Source of the DNA: RPRB01 sp035501615
Lineage (GTDB): Bacteria > Myxococcota > Myxococcia > Myxococcales > Myxococcaceae
DNA length: 64,000 nucleotides
Assembly: GCA_035501615.1 (NCBI GenBank)
Contig: DATJVY010000012.1
Location: 62,001-126,000, forward strand
Direction of reading: 5' to 3'
Part shown: piece by piece, positions 1 to 8,618 of the stretch
How positions within the stretch are numbered: the stretch's first letter is position 1
How the letters are laid out: each line of letters begins with the position of its first letter
Made by a program: the position numbers and the translations under genes
The notes under the pieces: generated by a model
What the model saw: only the letters and a program-made list of their open reading frames with translations
Told to the model about the DNA's origin: nothing
The model's database searches: none

Positions 1-2
1 TC

Positions 3-110
3 ACCCGATCGATGCGCATCACCGGCGACGAGCTGGTCATCCAGCTCGGGACGGCCTCGGCCGACGGCACACCCGTCACCCGGACGCTGCGCTGGCGCCG
101 CGTGGCCTGA
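3..110 (+). CDS. C-terminal end of an unidentified protein (partial)
   Basis: An open frame enters from the left edge and ends at TGA 108-110, leaving about 35 residues that finish with ...RTLRWRRVA. The alternating hydrophobic pattern would suit the last strands of a beta-rich domain, but I do not recognise the family. The next gene starts 19 bases downstream on the same strand after a GGAGG-like ribosome site, so the two may be co-transcribed. The product is unknown and the N-terminus is outside the window. Confidence 0.5.
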   Translation, partial: TRSMRITGDELVIQLGTASADGTPVTRTLRWRRVA

Positions 111-129
111 CCTCTCCTCGGAGGCACCG

Positions 130-1065
130 ATGCAAGCTCCCTGGCCAGAGATTCCCTACGCCGCCTGGAAGGAGACCTGCGCCGCGCTTCACCTCCAGGC
201 GCAGGTGCTCGGCAAGTACCGCCTGGCGCACACCCCGTGGCTGAACCATTCCTGGCACGCAACGCTCTACCTGACGGCGTGGGGCCTCACCACGTCGCCG
301 GTGCCGGACGGTCCGGGAGCGATCGACCTCTCCCTGGACCTGCTCGACCATGCGGTGGTGGGGCGGGCGGCCGACGGTCGCGCGGGACGCTTCCCGCTCG
401 GCCCCGGCTCGATCGCCGACTTCCACGCCCGCGTCCTCCACCTCGTCCGCTGGCTCGGTGGCACGGCCACGCTCGATCCCCATCCCAACGAGATTCCGGG
501 CGCGGTGCCCTTCCCCGAGGACACCGCGCCGCGCCCCTACGACGGGGACGCCGTCCGGCGCTTCTTCGGCGCCCTGGTGCACGTGGACCGCGTCTTCAAG
601 AGGTTCCGGACCTCCTTCCTCGGCAAGGCCACGCCGGTCCACCTCTTCTGGGGGAGCTTCGACCTCGCCGTGACCCGGTTCTCGGGAAGGACGGCCCCGA
701 GGCACCCCGGAGGCGTGCCCGGGTTGCCCGACGCGGTGACCCGCGAAGCCTACAGCCACGAGGTCTCCTCCGCCGGCTTCTGGCCGGGCGGCTCGGGCGC
801 GGACGAGGCGGCCTTCTACTCCTATGCCTACCCCTCGCCCGAGGGCTTCGGCCAGGCCGCCGTCGCTCCGGCCGAGGCAGGCTTCGACCCGAAGCTCGGC
901 GAGTTCCTCCTGCCCTACGCGGCGGTCCGGAGCGCGAAGGACCCCGAGGCCAAGCTGCTGGAGTTCCTCCGGACCACGTACGAGGCCGCCGCGACGCTCG
1001 GGCGCTGGGACCGGGCAGCCCTCGAGTGCCCGCCGGGTCAGCTCGGTCATCCGCGGCCGGTCTGA
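130..1065 (+). CDS. DUF5996 family protein
   Basis: A 311-residue protein with no signal peptide or membrane segment. It matches my recollection of the DUF5996 family: an N-terminal PWLNHSWH segment, a central GKATPVHLFWGSFDLAVTRF block, an REAYSHE motif followed by GFWPG, then FYSYAYP, and a C-terminal WDRAALE. The length fits the family, which has no established biochemical function that I know of. The ATG has a GGAGG at 120-124, five bases upstream. The conserved Trp, His and Arg positions suggest an enzyme or ligand pocket, which is inference only. Confidence 0.85.
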   Translation: MQAPWPEIPYAAWKETCAALHLQAQVLGKYRLAHTPWLNHSWHATLYLTAWGLTTSPVPDGPGAIDLSLDLLDHAVVGRAADGRAGRFPLGPGSIADFHARVLHLVRWLGGTATLDPHPNEIPGAVPFPEDTAPRPYDGDAVRRFFGALVHVDRVFKRFRTSFLGKATPVHLFWGSFDLAVTRFSGRTAPRHPGGVPGLPDAVTREAYSHEVSSAGFWPGGSGADEAAFYSYAYPSPEGFGQAAVAPAEAGFDPKLGEFLLPYAAVRSAKDPEAKLLEFLRTTYEAAATLGRWDRAALECPPGQLGHPRPV

Positions 1066-1363
1066 GCCCCTCAGGATCGGCCAGTGTCCTCCGTCGGCCC
1101 CGTGGCTGCGTAGGTGGTGATGCTCGGGCTCGCCGTCCAGGCCGGTCATCGTGGCGGTGCGCTCGTCCATGCGGGAATCATGATCGGCACACCCGCTGGA
1201 GCCGAAGAGGGAGAGCGCGGGCCGGCGGTGACGAGCGAGAGCAGCGCCGGGGACGAGGAGGACGACTGACCCAGCGACGCGCAAGGTTTGCGCGTCGCGC
1301 CCGATTGCGCCCTCCCCGGTGCGAGTTACGGATCCTCGGCGCACTGCAGAGGGAGAGGTGGAC
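1066..1363. other. Intergenic stretch without a supported gene
   Basis: About 300 bases between the DUF5996 gene and the P-type ATPase. Overlapping frames run through it on both strands, but none has a convincing start, ribosome site or recognisable motif. One minus-strand frame contains a His-rich EHHHLRSHG stretch, but it runs on antisense through the DUF5996 gene and I treat it as chance. No clear promoter or terminator seen. Confidence 0.4.
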
Positions 1364-3871
1364 GTGGCAGCGCATCCGGGCCTGGGCAGCGAGGAGGCGC
1401 GCCGCCTGCTCCGGGAGGTGGGTCCCAACGCCCTCGCGACCGAGAAGCGCTCCCGCTGGTGGCGAACGCTCCTCGACGTGCTGCGCGAGCCGATGGTGCT
1501 CCTCCTCGTCGCCTGCGCCGGAGCCTACGTCGCCTTCGGTCAGCCCTCGGAGGCGGCGCTGCTCGGGGCCTCGGTGCTGCTGGTGGTCGGCATCAGCCTT
1601 CTCCAGGAAGGCAAGACCGAGCGCGCGCTCCAGGCGCTCCAGGATCTCTCGAGCCCGATGGCGTCGGTGCGCCGCGATGGTCGCGCGGTCCGCATCCGGT
1701 CGGCGGAGGTGGTCCCCGGGGACGTACTCCTCCTGGCCGAAGGCGACAGGGTGACCGCCGACGCGGTCCTGGTCTCGGCCACCGAGCTCCGGGTGAACGA
1801 ATCGCTGCTCACCGGAGAATCCACCCCGGTCGGCAAGCGCGCCGTCCCGGCTCCCATCGCGCTCGAGGCTCCGGGCGAGGCGCCCACCCCCTTCGTGTAC
1901 GCGAGCACCCTGGTCGTCGGCGGGAGGGGAGAGGCCATCGTCGGCGTGACCGGCGCCCGGACCGAGGTCGGCCGCATCGGCCGCGCGCTGGACACCATCT
2001 CTCTTGTCAGGAGCCCGCTCCGCGAGCAGCTCTCCGGGCTGGTCCGGGCGGTGGCGCTCGTCGCGGCGGCATGCTGCGTGGGCATGCTCCTCGTCTACGG
2101 GCTCGGGCGGGCGGACTGGCTGGGCGGGCTGCTCGCCGGCCTGACTCTGGCGATCTCGCTCGTGCCCGAGGAGTTCCCGGTGGTGGTCACCATCTTCCTC
2201 GCCCTAGGCGCCTACCGGATGGCCCGGCGGAACGTTCTCGCTCGCCGGATGGCTGCCCTGGAGACCCTCGGCGCGGCGACGGTGCTCTGCGCGGACAAGA
2301 CCGGCACCCTGACGGAGAACCGGATGCGGGTCGTCGAGGGTACGACCGCGTTGGCCGGTGCGCCTGGGAACGCTGCGGACCCGGCCGAGCTCCGCGAGAC
2401 CGCCGTGCTCGCCTGTCCGCGCGAGAGCTTCGATCCGATGGACCAGGCGACCGTCGAGTACGGGCGCGAGGCGCTCGGGGCCAGCCCGCCCCCGGCGCTA
2501 CTGGAGTATCCGCTCAGCTCCGAGCTCCCGGTGATGGCCTTCGCCCGGGCCAAGGAGGGTCGTTCCTTCGTCGCGGCCAAGGGCGCGCCCGAGGCGGTGG
2601 CGCACCTCTCCGGATGGAACCACGACCAGCGCCGCGCCCTCGATGCGCAGGTCCGGGAGCTCGCCGAACGCGGGCTGCGGGTGCTCGCCGTCGCCCGCGC
2701 CGAGCTCGGGCAGGGGGTGCCCCCGGAGCGGCTCCGCGGCTTGCCGTTCCGAATGCTCGGGCTCCTCGCCTATGCCGACCCGCTCCGGACGGGTGTCGCG
2801 GATGCGGTCGCCGAATGCCGGCGCGCCGGCGTGCGCGTCATGCTCATCACCGGGGACCACCCCAGCACCGCCCTGGCGATCGCGAGAGCGGCGGGGATCG
2901 ACGCCGGCCGGCTTCTCACCGGCGCGCAGCTCGAGTCCCTGGCCGACGGCGAGCTCCAGGCCGCGCTGGCCGACACCCGGGTCTTCGCCCGCGTCGCACC
3001 GCTGCAGAAGCTCCGCCTGGTCGAGACGCTCCAGGCGATGGGCGAGGTGGTGGCGATGACTGGCGACGGGGTGAACGATGCTCCTGCCCTTCGCGCAGCG
3101 AACATCGGCGTGGCGATGGGCGGCCGGGGCACCGACGTGGCGCGCGAGGCCGCGGACCTGATCGTGCTGGACGACGACTTCGTCTCCATCGTCGGTGCGA
3201 TCCGCGCCGGGCGCCGGGTCTACGCGAACCTCCAGAAGTCGATCGGCTTCGTCCTGGCGGTCCATGTCCCCATCGCAGGGATGGCGATGCTGCCGGTCCT
3301 GCTCGGCTGGCCGATGCTCCTCACCCCGGTGCACATCGTGCTGCTGGAGCTGATCATCGACCCCGCCTGTTCCATCGCGTTCGAGATGGAGCCGGCCGAC
3401 CCGGCGATCATGGACCGACCCCCTCGCTCCCCGAAGGCGCGGCTGATGGACCGGCGGCAGGTGCTGGGGAGCCTCCTCGAGGGTCTGGCGGTGTTCGCCG
3501 TCGTGGCGCTGGGCTTCTGGATCGGGCTCCACAAGCACGGCGGCATGGGCGACGCCCGGACCCTCGCCTTCAGCGGATTGCTGTTCGGCAGCCTCGGGCT
3601 GATCGTGGCCAGCCGGGCGCAGTCGACGGGTCTGTGGCGGTCGCTCCGGGTTCCCAATCCGGCGTTCTGGGCCGTCCTCGGCGGGGCGTCGCTCGTCCTC
3701 GCGCTGATGCTCCTCCTTCCTCCGCTGAGGACGCTGTTCAGGCTCACCCCGCTGCACGCGGACGACGTGGCCATCTCCGCCGGGCTCACCGCGGCGCTGG
3801 TCGCCGCGCTGGTCCTCACCGGCCGGATCGCAGGGAGGCCGCGAGCGCGGGCCCCCGCGCCCACCAGCTGA
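1364..3871 (+). CDS. Cation-translocating P-type ATPase (P2-like)
   Basis: An integral membrane pump that couples ATP hydrolysis to cation transport, about 835 residues from this start. Visible in order: an N-terminal cation-ATPase segment (LGSEEARRLLREVGPN), the actuator-domain TGES loop at 150-153, the M4 motif PEEFP, the phosphorylation motif DKTGT at 311-315, KGAPE of the nucleotide domain, TGDGVNDAP of the hinge, and a C-terminal membrane bundle. PEEFP in place of PEGLP or a CPC motif places it near the Ca/Na/K/H (P2) pumps rather than heavy-metal P1B pumps; the ion cannot be told. I chose GTG 1364 because GGGAGAGG lies five bases upstream; an in-frame GTG at 1319 has no ribosome site. 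Confidence 0.9.
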   Translation: MAAHPGLGSEEARRLLREVGPNALATEKRSRWWRTLLDVLREPMVLLLVACAGAYVAFGQPSEAALLGASVLLVVGISLLQEGKTERALQALQDLSSPMASVRRDGRAVRIRSAEVVPGDVLLLAEGDRVTADAVLVSATELRVNESLLTGESTPVGKRAVPAPIALEAPGEAPTPFVYASTLVVGGRGEAIVGVTGARTEVGRIGRALDTISLVRSPLREQLSGLVRAVALVAAACCVGMLLVYGLGRADWLGGLLAGLTLAISLVPEEFPVVVTIFLALGAYRMARRNVLARRMAALETLGAATVLCADKTGTLTENRMRVVEGTTALAGAPGNAADPAELRETAVLACPRESFDPMDQATVEYGREALGASPPPALLEYPLSSELPVMAFARAKEGRSFVAAKGAPEAVAHLSGWNHDQRRALDAQVRELAERGLRVLAVARAELGQGVPPERLRGLPFRMLGLLAYADPLRTGVADAVAECRRAGVRVMLITGDHPSTALAIARAAGIDAGRLLTGAQLESLADGELQAALADTRVFARVAPLQKLRLVETLQAMGEVVAMTGDGVNDAPALRAANIGVAMGGRGTDVAREAADLIVLDDDFVSIVGAIRAGRRVYANLQKSIGFVLAVHVPIAGMAMLPVLLGWPMLLTPVHIVLLELIIDPACSIAFEMEPADPAIMDRPPRSPKARLMDRRQVLGSLLEGLAVFAVVALGFWIGLHKHGGMGDARTLAFSGLLFGSLGLIVASRAQSTGLWRSLRVPNPAFWAVLGGASLVLALMLLLPPLRTLFRLTPLHADDVAISAGLTAALVAALVLTGRIAGRPRARAPAPTS

Positions 3872-4061
3872 TCCGCCTGCCGCGACCAGGTTGCGAGATT
3901 CATGGGGGCCTCGGGCGATCGCCGGATTCCCGACACTCGCGCCTGCTTCCTGTCCCCTCGACTCTGGCCGCGAGGTCCAGTGCCGCACGCCCCCGAGAGG
4001 CCCCCCGTGACAAGGGAAGCGACGAGGGTCAGAAGCTCAGCTCAGCGCGGAGGAGCACCCG

Positions 4062-7000
4062 ATGCACATCGAGCGGCGAACCTTCTTGAAGGGGGCGGCG
4101 GGGCTGGGTGGAGCGGTCGGTCTCGGGCTGTTCGACCTGTCCGAGGCACGGGCGGAGATGCGCGAGCTCAAGATCGCGCGGACCACCGAGACCCGGAGCA
4201 CCTGCCCGTACTGCGCCGTCGGGTGCGGGGTGATCATCCACACCCTGGGAGACAAGGCGAAGAACGTCACGCCCGCGGTGGTCCACGTCGAGGGCGATCC
4301 CGATCACCCCACGAACCGCGGAACTCTGTGTCCGAAGGGCAGCACCCTCAAGGACGACATCATCAATCCCAGCCGTTTGACGGTGCCGAAGGTTCGCCGG
4401 CCCGGTTCCGATCGCTGGGAGGAGATCTCCTGGGACGAGGCGATCGGCAAGATCGCCCGACACATCAAGGACACCCGCGACCGCACCTTCGTCGCCAGGA
4501 ACGCCAGGGGGCAGGTGGTCAACCGCACGCCTGGGATCGCGATGATCGGCGGGTGCACCGACACCAACGAGTTCAATTTCCTCCAGGACAAGGTGATGAC
4601 CGCCCTGGGGGTGGTCTACCGCGACAGTCAAGCCCGAGTATGACACGGCCCCACGGTGGCCAGTTTGGCCGCCACGTTCGGTCGGGGTGCGATGACCAAC
4701 GGCTGGGTCGACATCAAGAACGCCGATGTCGTGCTCGCCATGGGTGGCAATCCAGCCGAGAACCATCCCTGCGGCTTCAAGTGGGTGGTGGAGGCTCAGA
4801 AGACCCGCAACGCCAAGCTGGTGGTGGTGGATCCGCGCTTCACCCGGACCGCCGCGGTCGCCGACCTCTACGCCCAGCTCCGGCCGGGCACGGACATCGC
4901 GTTCCTCAGCGGGATCATCCGCTACGCCATCGAGAAGAAGCGGTACCACGAGGAGTACGTCAAGAACTACACCAACGCTCCGTACATCATCGGCGAGAAG
5001 TACGGCTTCGTTGACGGGCTGTTCAGCGGCTTCGACGAGGCGAAGGGGAGCTACGACAAGTCGTCCTGGGCCTACGAGGCCGACCCCAAGACCCTCGCCT
5101 ACGCGGTCGACCCGACCCTCCAGCATCCCCGCTGCGTCTTCCAGCTCTTGAAGAAGCACGTCGACCGCTACACCCCGGAGACGGTGGAGCGGATCACCGG
5201 CACCCCGAAGGAGACGTTCCTCAAGGTGGCGGAGGTCGTCACCTCCACCTTCACCCCCGAGCGTGCGGGAACCGTCACCTACGCCCTGGGCTGGACGCAG
5301 CACTCGGTGGGAGTCCAGATGATCCGCACCGCGGCGATGCTCCAGCTGCTCCTCGGAAACGTGGGCCGGCCCGGCGGTGGGGTCAACGCGCTTCGTGGGC
5401 ACTCCAACATCCAGGGGGCCACCGACCTGGGCGGAACCTTCGAGATCCTCTCCGGCTACCTGGCGACGCCGCGGAGCGAGCTCGTGGATCTCAAGACCTA
5501 CCTGGACCAGGTCACGCCGAAGACGCTCAACGGCCAGCCGTGGCACTCGATGAACTACTGGTCGAACTACCCGAAGTTCATGGTCTCGCTGCTCAAGTCG
5601 CTCTACGGGAAGGCGGCGACCAAGGAGAACGACTTCGGATACGCGTGGCTGCCCAAGACCGATGGGAACCACTCCTGGCTCTACATCTTCGACGACATGT
5701 ACCGGGGAAGATCGACCCGCGCGGGAGGAGAGGAGCCTGGTCCGGAGGGATTGATCACCGCGGGCATGAATCCGGTGGCAATCGGGCCCAACAGCCAGAA
5801 GATGGTCGCCGCCCACTCGAAGCTGAAGTGGCTGGTGGTGTTCGAGAACTACGAGATCGAGACCGCCACCTTCTGGAAGGCGCCGAAGGACTACGGTGGC
5901 CCTCCGCCCTCGGAGATCCAGACCGAGGTCTTCCAGCTTCCTGCCACCGGCTTCGCGGAGAAGGACGGGAGCTTCACCAACTCGGCGCGATGGGTGGAGT
6001 GGAAGTGGAAGGCCGTCGGTCCGCCTGGGCTCGCCAAGAGCGACCAGGAGATCCTGGCCCGGATCTACCTGGCAGTCCGGGACCTGTACCGGAAGGAGGG
6101 CGGCGCGCTGCCCGAGGCCGTCCTCAACGTGAGCTGGGACTACACCAATCCGGCCGCGCCGGACCTGGGCGAGGTCCTGAAGGAGATCAACGGCAAGGCA
6201 CTGGAGGACGTCTTCGAGCCTTCCAGCGATCCCAAGCAGCCGAAGAAGGTCCTGGTCGCGGCGGGCAAGCAGCTCGACAACTTCGGTCAGCTCCGGGACG
6301 ACGGATCGACCGCGTGCGGACTCTGGCTCTACACCGGCGTCTACACCGAGGCCGGGAACATGGCCCAGCGCCGGAGCACGGCCGACCCCTCCGGCCTGGG
6401 GATGTACCATCAGTGGGCGTTCAGCTGGCCGGCGAATCGGCGCATCATGTACAACCGCGCGTCAGCCGATCCGGCGGGCAGACCGTGGGACCCGGCACGT
6501 CCGGGAATCGTCTGGAACGGCCAGCGCTGGGTCGGTGACGTTCCCGACATCGCGCCGGACTCTCCTCCAGGCAAGTTCGGGCCGTTCATCATGCTGCCCG
6601 AGGGAGTGGGGCGGCTGTTCGCTGCGTCGCTCGTCGACGGTCCAGTCCCGGAGCATTACGAGCCCGTCGAGGCGCCGATCGCCAATCCCCTCCACCCGAA
6701 GGTGACCTCGAACCCGGTCGTCCGGCGGTTCGCCACGGACAAGGACCGGTACGGGACCGTCAAGGAGTACCCGGTCGTCTGCAGCACCTACCGGCTGACC
6801 GAGATGTACCACTACTGGACCAAGCACACCGACCGGCTGAATCAGGTCCAGCCCGGGTTCTTCATCGAGCTGCCGGAGGAGCTGGCCCGCGAGAACGGGA
6901 TCGTCAACGGTGGGCAGGTGCGCATCGTGTCCGCGCGCGGCTCCGTCCAAGGGGTGGCGATGGTCACCAAGCGCCTCCGGCCGATGACCGTCGACGGCAA

Positions 7001-7175
7001 GTCGGTCTGGCACGTCGGCTTCCCGCTCCACTGGGGGTACACCGGCGAACGTGGTCACCGCGGTCCGCTCGCGAACCTGATGACGCCCACCGTCGGGGAC
7101 CCGAACACGATGACTCCCGAATACAAGTGCTTCCTCGTCCGGATCGAGAAGGCCGAGCCGCTCTCGACGACCTGA
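4062..7175 (+). CDS. fdnG: Formate dehydrogenase major subunit, selenocysteine-containing, Tat-exported
   Basis: The catalytic molybdopterin subunit that oxidises formate to CO2, 1,037 residues counting the UGA as selenocysteine. The Tat signal RRTFLKGAAG is at residues 5-14, so the mature enzyme is periplasmic. Cys48, 51, 55 and 90 form the 4Fe-4S site. The TGA at 4641-4643 is codon 194, in frame, and sits exactly where FDH has Sec (ARV-U-HGPTVASLA), after which the frame continues with FGRGAMTN and the molybdopterin domains to 7175. It should be read as one gene, not two fragments. The ribosome site is GGAG at 4051-4054. The iron-sulfur subunit follows after 9 bases. The symbol is by analogy to FDH-N. 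Confidence 0.93.
4641..4680 (+). promoter_or_regulatory. Sec UGA codon with bacterial SECIS-like hairpin
   Basis: Directly after the in-frame TGA (4641-4643), bases 4655-4661 pair with 4667-4673 (seven pairs including one G-U), closing a five-base loop AGTTT. Counting the T of TGA as 1, there is a T at position 17 and G-T at 23-24 in the loop. These are the three positions I recall as needed for SelB recognition in E. coli fdhF. The start CACGGCCC after the UGA also resembles fdhF. This implies selA, selB, selC and selD elsewhere in the genome. Confidence 0.85.
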
Positions 7176-7184
7176 GGACCGCCC

Positions 7185-8066
7185 ATGCCCATCCAAGGCC
7201 TCGAGATCCTACAGTCCTCCGCCTCGCTCCGGGGCCAGCCCAGCGGGCTGCGCCGCGTGCCGTTCGTCAGCAAGTACATCGACACCTCGACCTGCATCGG
7301 CTGCAAGGCCTGCGAGGTGGCCTGCCAGGAGTGGAACGATCTGCCGTCGGTGCCCACCCGGCAGGACGGGAGCTACCAGACGCTCCCCTCGCTCCACGCC
7401 AGGTACTGGAACCTCATCGTCTTCAACGAGGCCGAGATCGACGGGAACTTCTCCTGGCTGATGCGGAAGGACCAGTGCATGCACTGCGCCGACCCGGGTT
7501 GCCTCCGGGCTTGTCCGGCTCCCGGCGCGATCGTGCAGTACTCCAACGGCATCGTCGACGTGAACACGCAGGAGTGCATCGGTTGCCGCCTGTGCGAGAC
7601 CGGCTGCCCCTTCAACGTTCCCCGCTTCTCGGACCAGACCGGGAAGATGTCCAAGTGCACGCTCTGCGTCGACCGGACCTCGATCGGCCTCGAGCCGGCC
7701 TGCGTGAAGGCCTGCCCAACCGGCTGCCTGCACTTCGGGAACAAGGAGGACATGGTCGAGCTGGGCAACCGGCGGGTGGCGCAGCTGAAAGCGACAGGCT
7801 TCGCCAATGCGGGGCTCTACGACCCGCCCGGCGTCGGTGGCACGAACGTGGTGACGGTCCTCAAGCACGCCGACAAGCCCGAGCTCTACGGCCTTCCCAA
7901 GGATCCGCACGTGCCGCAGACGGTGCGCTTCATCAAGGGACCCCTCCGCCTGGGTGGCCTCGTGGCGCTGGGTGCGGTGATCGTCGGGCTGGTGGGGCAC
8001 TACCTCAAGTACGGCCCCCGGCGCCCGCCTCCCTCGACCGGCGCGGACCAGAAGCCGGCCGCTTGA
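7185..8066 (+). CDS. fdnH: Formate dehydrogenase iron-sulfur (beta) subunit
   Basis: A 293-residue electron-transfer subunit with four ferredoxin-type cysteine clusters: CIGCKACEVAC, CMHCADPGCLRAC, CIGCRLCETGC and CTLC...CVKAC, enough for four 4Fe-4S centres. A single hydrophobic helix near residues 257-278 (LGGLVALGAVIVGLVGHYL) would anchor it in the membrane, as in FdnH/FdoH. It has no signal peptide and would be carried out with the Tat-exported major subunit. It starts nine bases after that subunit. No cytochrome b (gamma) gene follows, so the quinone-reducing partner must be elsewhere or the complex differs. Confidence 0.92.
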   Translation: MPIQGLEILQSSASLRGQPSGLRRVPFVSKYIDTSTCIGCKACEVACQEWNDLPSVPTRQDGSYQTLPSLHARYWNLIVFNEAEIDGNFSWLMRKDQCMHCADPGCLRACPAPGAIVQYSNGIVDVNTQECIGCRLCETGCPFNVPRFSDQTGKMSKCTLCVDRTSIGLEPACVKACPTGCLHFGNKEDMVELGNRRVAQLKATGFANAGLYDPPGVGGTNVVTVLKHADKPELYGLPKDPHVPQTVRFIKGPLRLGGLVALGAVIVGLVGHYLKYGPRRPPPSTGADQKPAA

Positions 8067-8121
8067 GCAGCGGTTCGCTCCCGCTCCCCGTCAGGACGCG
8101 CTGGAGGGGAGCTGGGGAGCG

Positions 8122-8390
8122 ATGTCGGGAGTCCAAGGGAAGGTTGTTGTCATCACCGGCGCGAGCAGTGGCCTCGGCGAGGCGGCGGCGCGGCATCTCT
8201 CCACGGAGGGAGCAACCGTCGTGCTCGGGTGCACGGCGTGTCGAACGCATCCAGGGCCTCGCGAAGGAGCTGAGCGGCCGAGGTGAACGGGCCCAAGCGG
8301 TGCGCACGGACGTCACCGATCATGACCAGGTGACGAGGTTGGTCGACGCCGCCGTGCACAGCGATGGGCGCATCGATCTCCGGCTTGCGA
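8122..8390 (+). pseudogene. Short-chain dehydrogenase (SDR) remnant, frameshifted and truncated
   Basis: The frame opens with MSGVQGKVVVITGASSGLGE, a standard SDR start with the TGxxxGxG cofactor loop. An extra base near 8224-8230 shifts the frame: the original frame stops at 8284-8286, while the +1 frame carries on in good SDR sequence (GARRVERIQGLAKEL, then DVTDHDQV and GRIDL). The similarity ends at about 8380, where SDRs should show NNAG, and the left attachment repeat begins. About two thirds of the gene is absent. No continuation is found at the other end of the element, so the loss predates or is independent of the present insertion. Confidence 0.75.
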
Positions 8391-8411
8391 ATGTCCCCGA
8401 CGGGATTCGAA
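8383..8411. repeat. Left attachment repeat (attL)
   Basis: A 29-base sequence identical to 16052-16080. It contains TGTCCCCGACGGGATTCGAA, the reverse complement of the tRNA-Glu 3' end and T-arm, without the rest of a tRNA. It lies at the edge of the truncated SDR remnant, and identity with the right copy stops at both ends. Confidence 0.85.
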
Positions 8412-8540
8412 TTGGTCCCCGAGGGGAGCGAAACACCAACGGTCTCGGCGACTTCCAGCGCAAGCTCTCGGCAACTCTCGGCTTCGTCTCCGCTCCCGCC
8501 CGGCTCTGTCCCGTGCAGTCCGCCTGAGTCGCGCTGGGCT

Positions 8541-8559
8541 ACGGCCACATAGCGGCCAC
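8541..8559. repeat. Element-end repeat, left copy (possible integrase arm site)
   Basis: ACGGCCACATAGCGGCCAC contains CGGCCAC twice, 11 bases apart. It matches 18 of 19 bases of a sequence at the other end of the element (15994-16012), with weaker similarity extending a few bases to each side. It lies about 130 bases inside attL. Paired heptamers near both ends would fit arm-type integrase binding sites. It may instead be a leftover of a related integrase gene end, since the right copy spans the integrase stop codon. Confidence 0.5.
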
Positions 8560-8618
8560 AGGAATGCTGGCGCCTGGCCCGTCAGCCCTCGCCAAGATGA
8601 GGTTCCCGTCCTCCGTGC

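Noticed and set aside
76..1428. A 450-residue minus-strand frame with a His-rich stretch
   Set aside because: It covers the DUF5996 gene antisense; composition is Arg/Gly/Glu-rich and no ribosome site is seen.
4062..4643. Formate dehydrogenase seems broken by a stop codon
   Set aside because: The stop is TGA at the Sec position with a matching SECIS-like hairpin, and the frame continues with conserved FDH sequence. It is recoding, not decay.
4029..6410. A 793-residue minus-strand frame opposite the formate dehydrogenase
   Set aside because: Antisense shadow; no recognised domain, and the plus strand holds a well-conserved protein.
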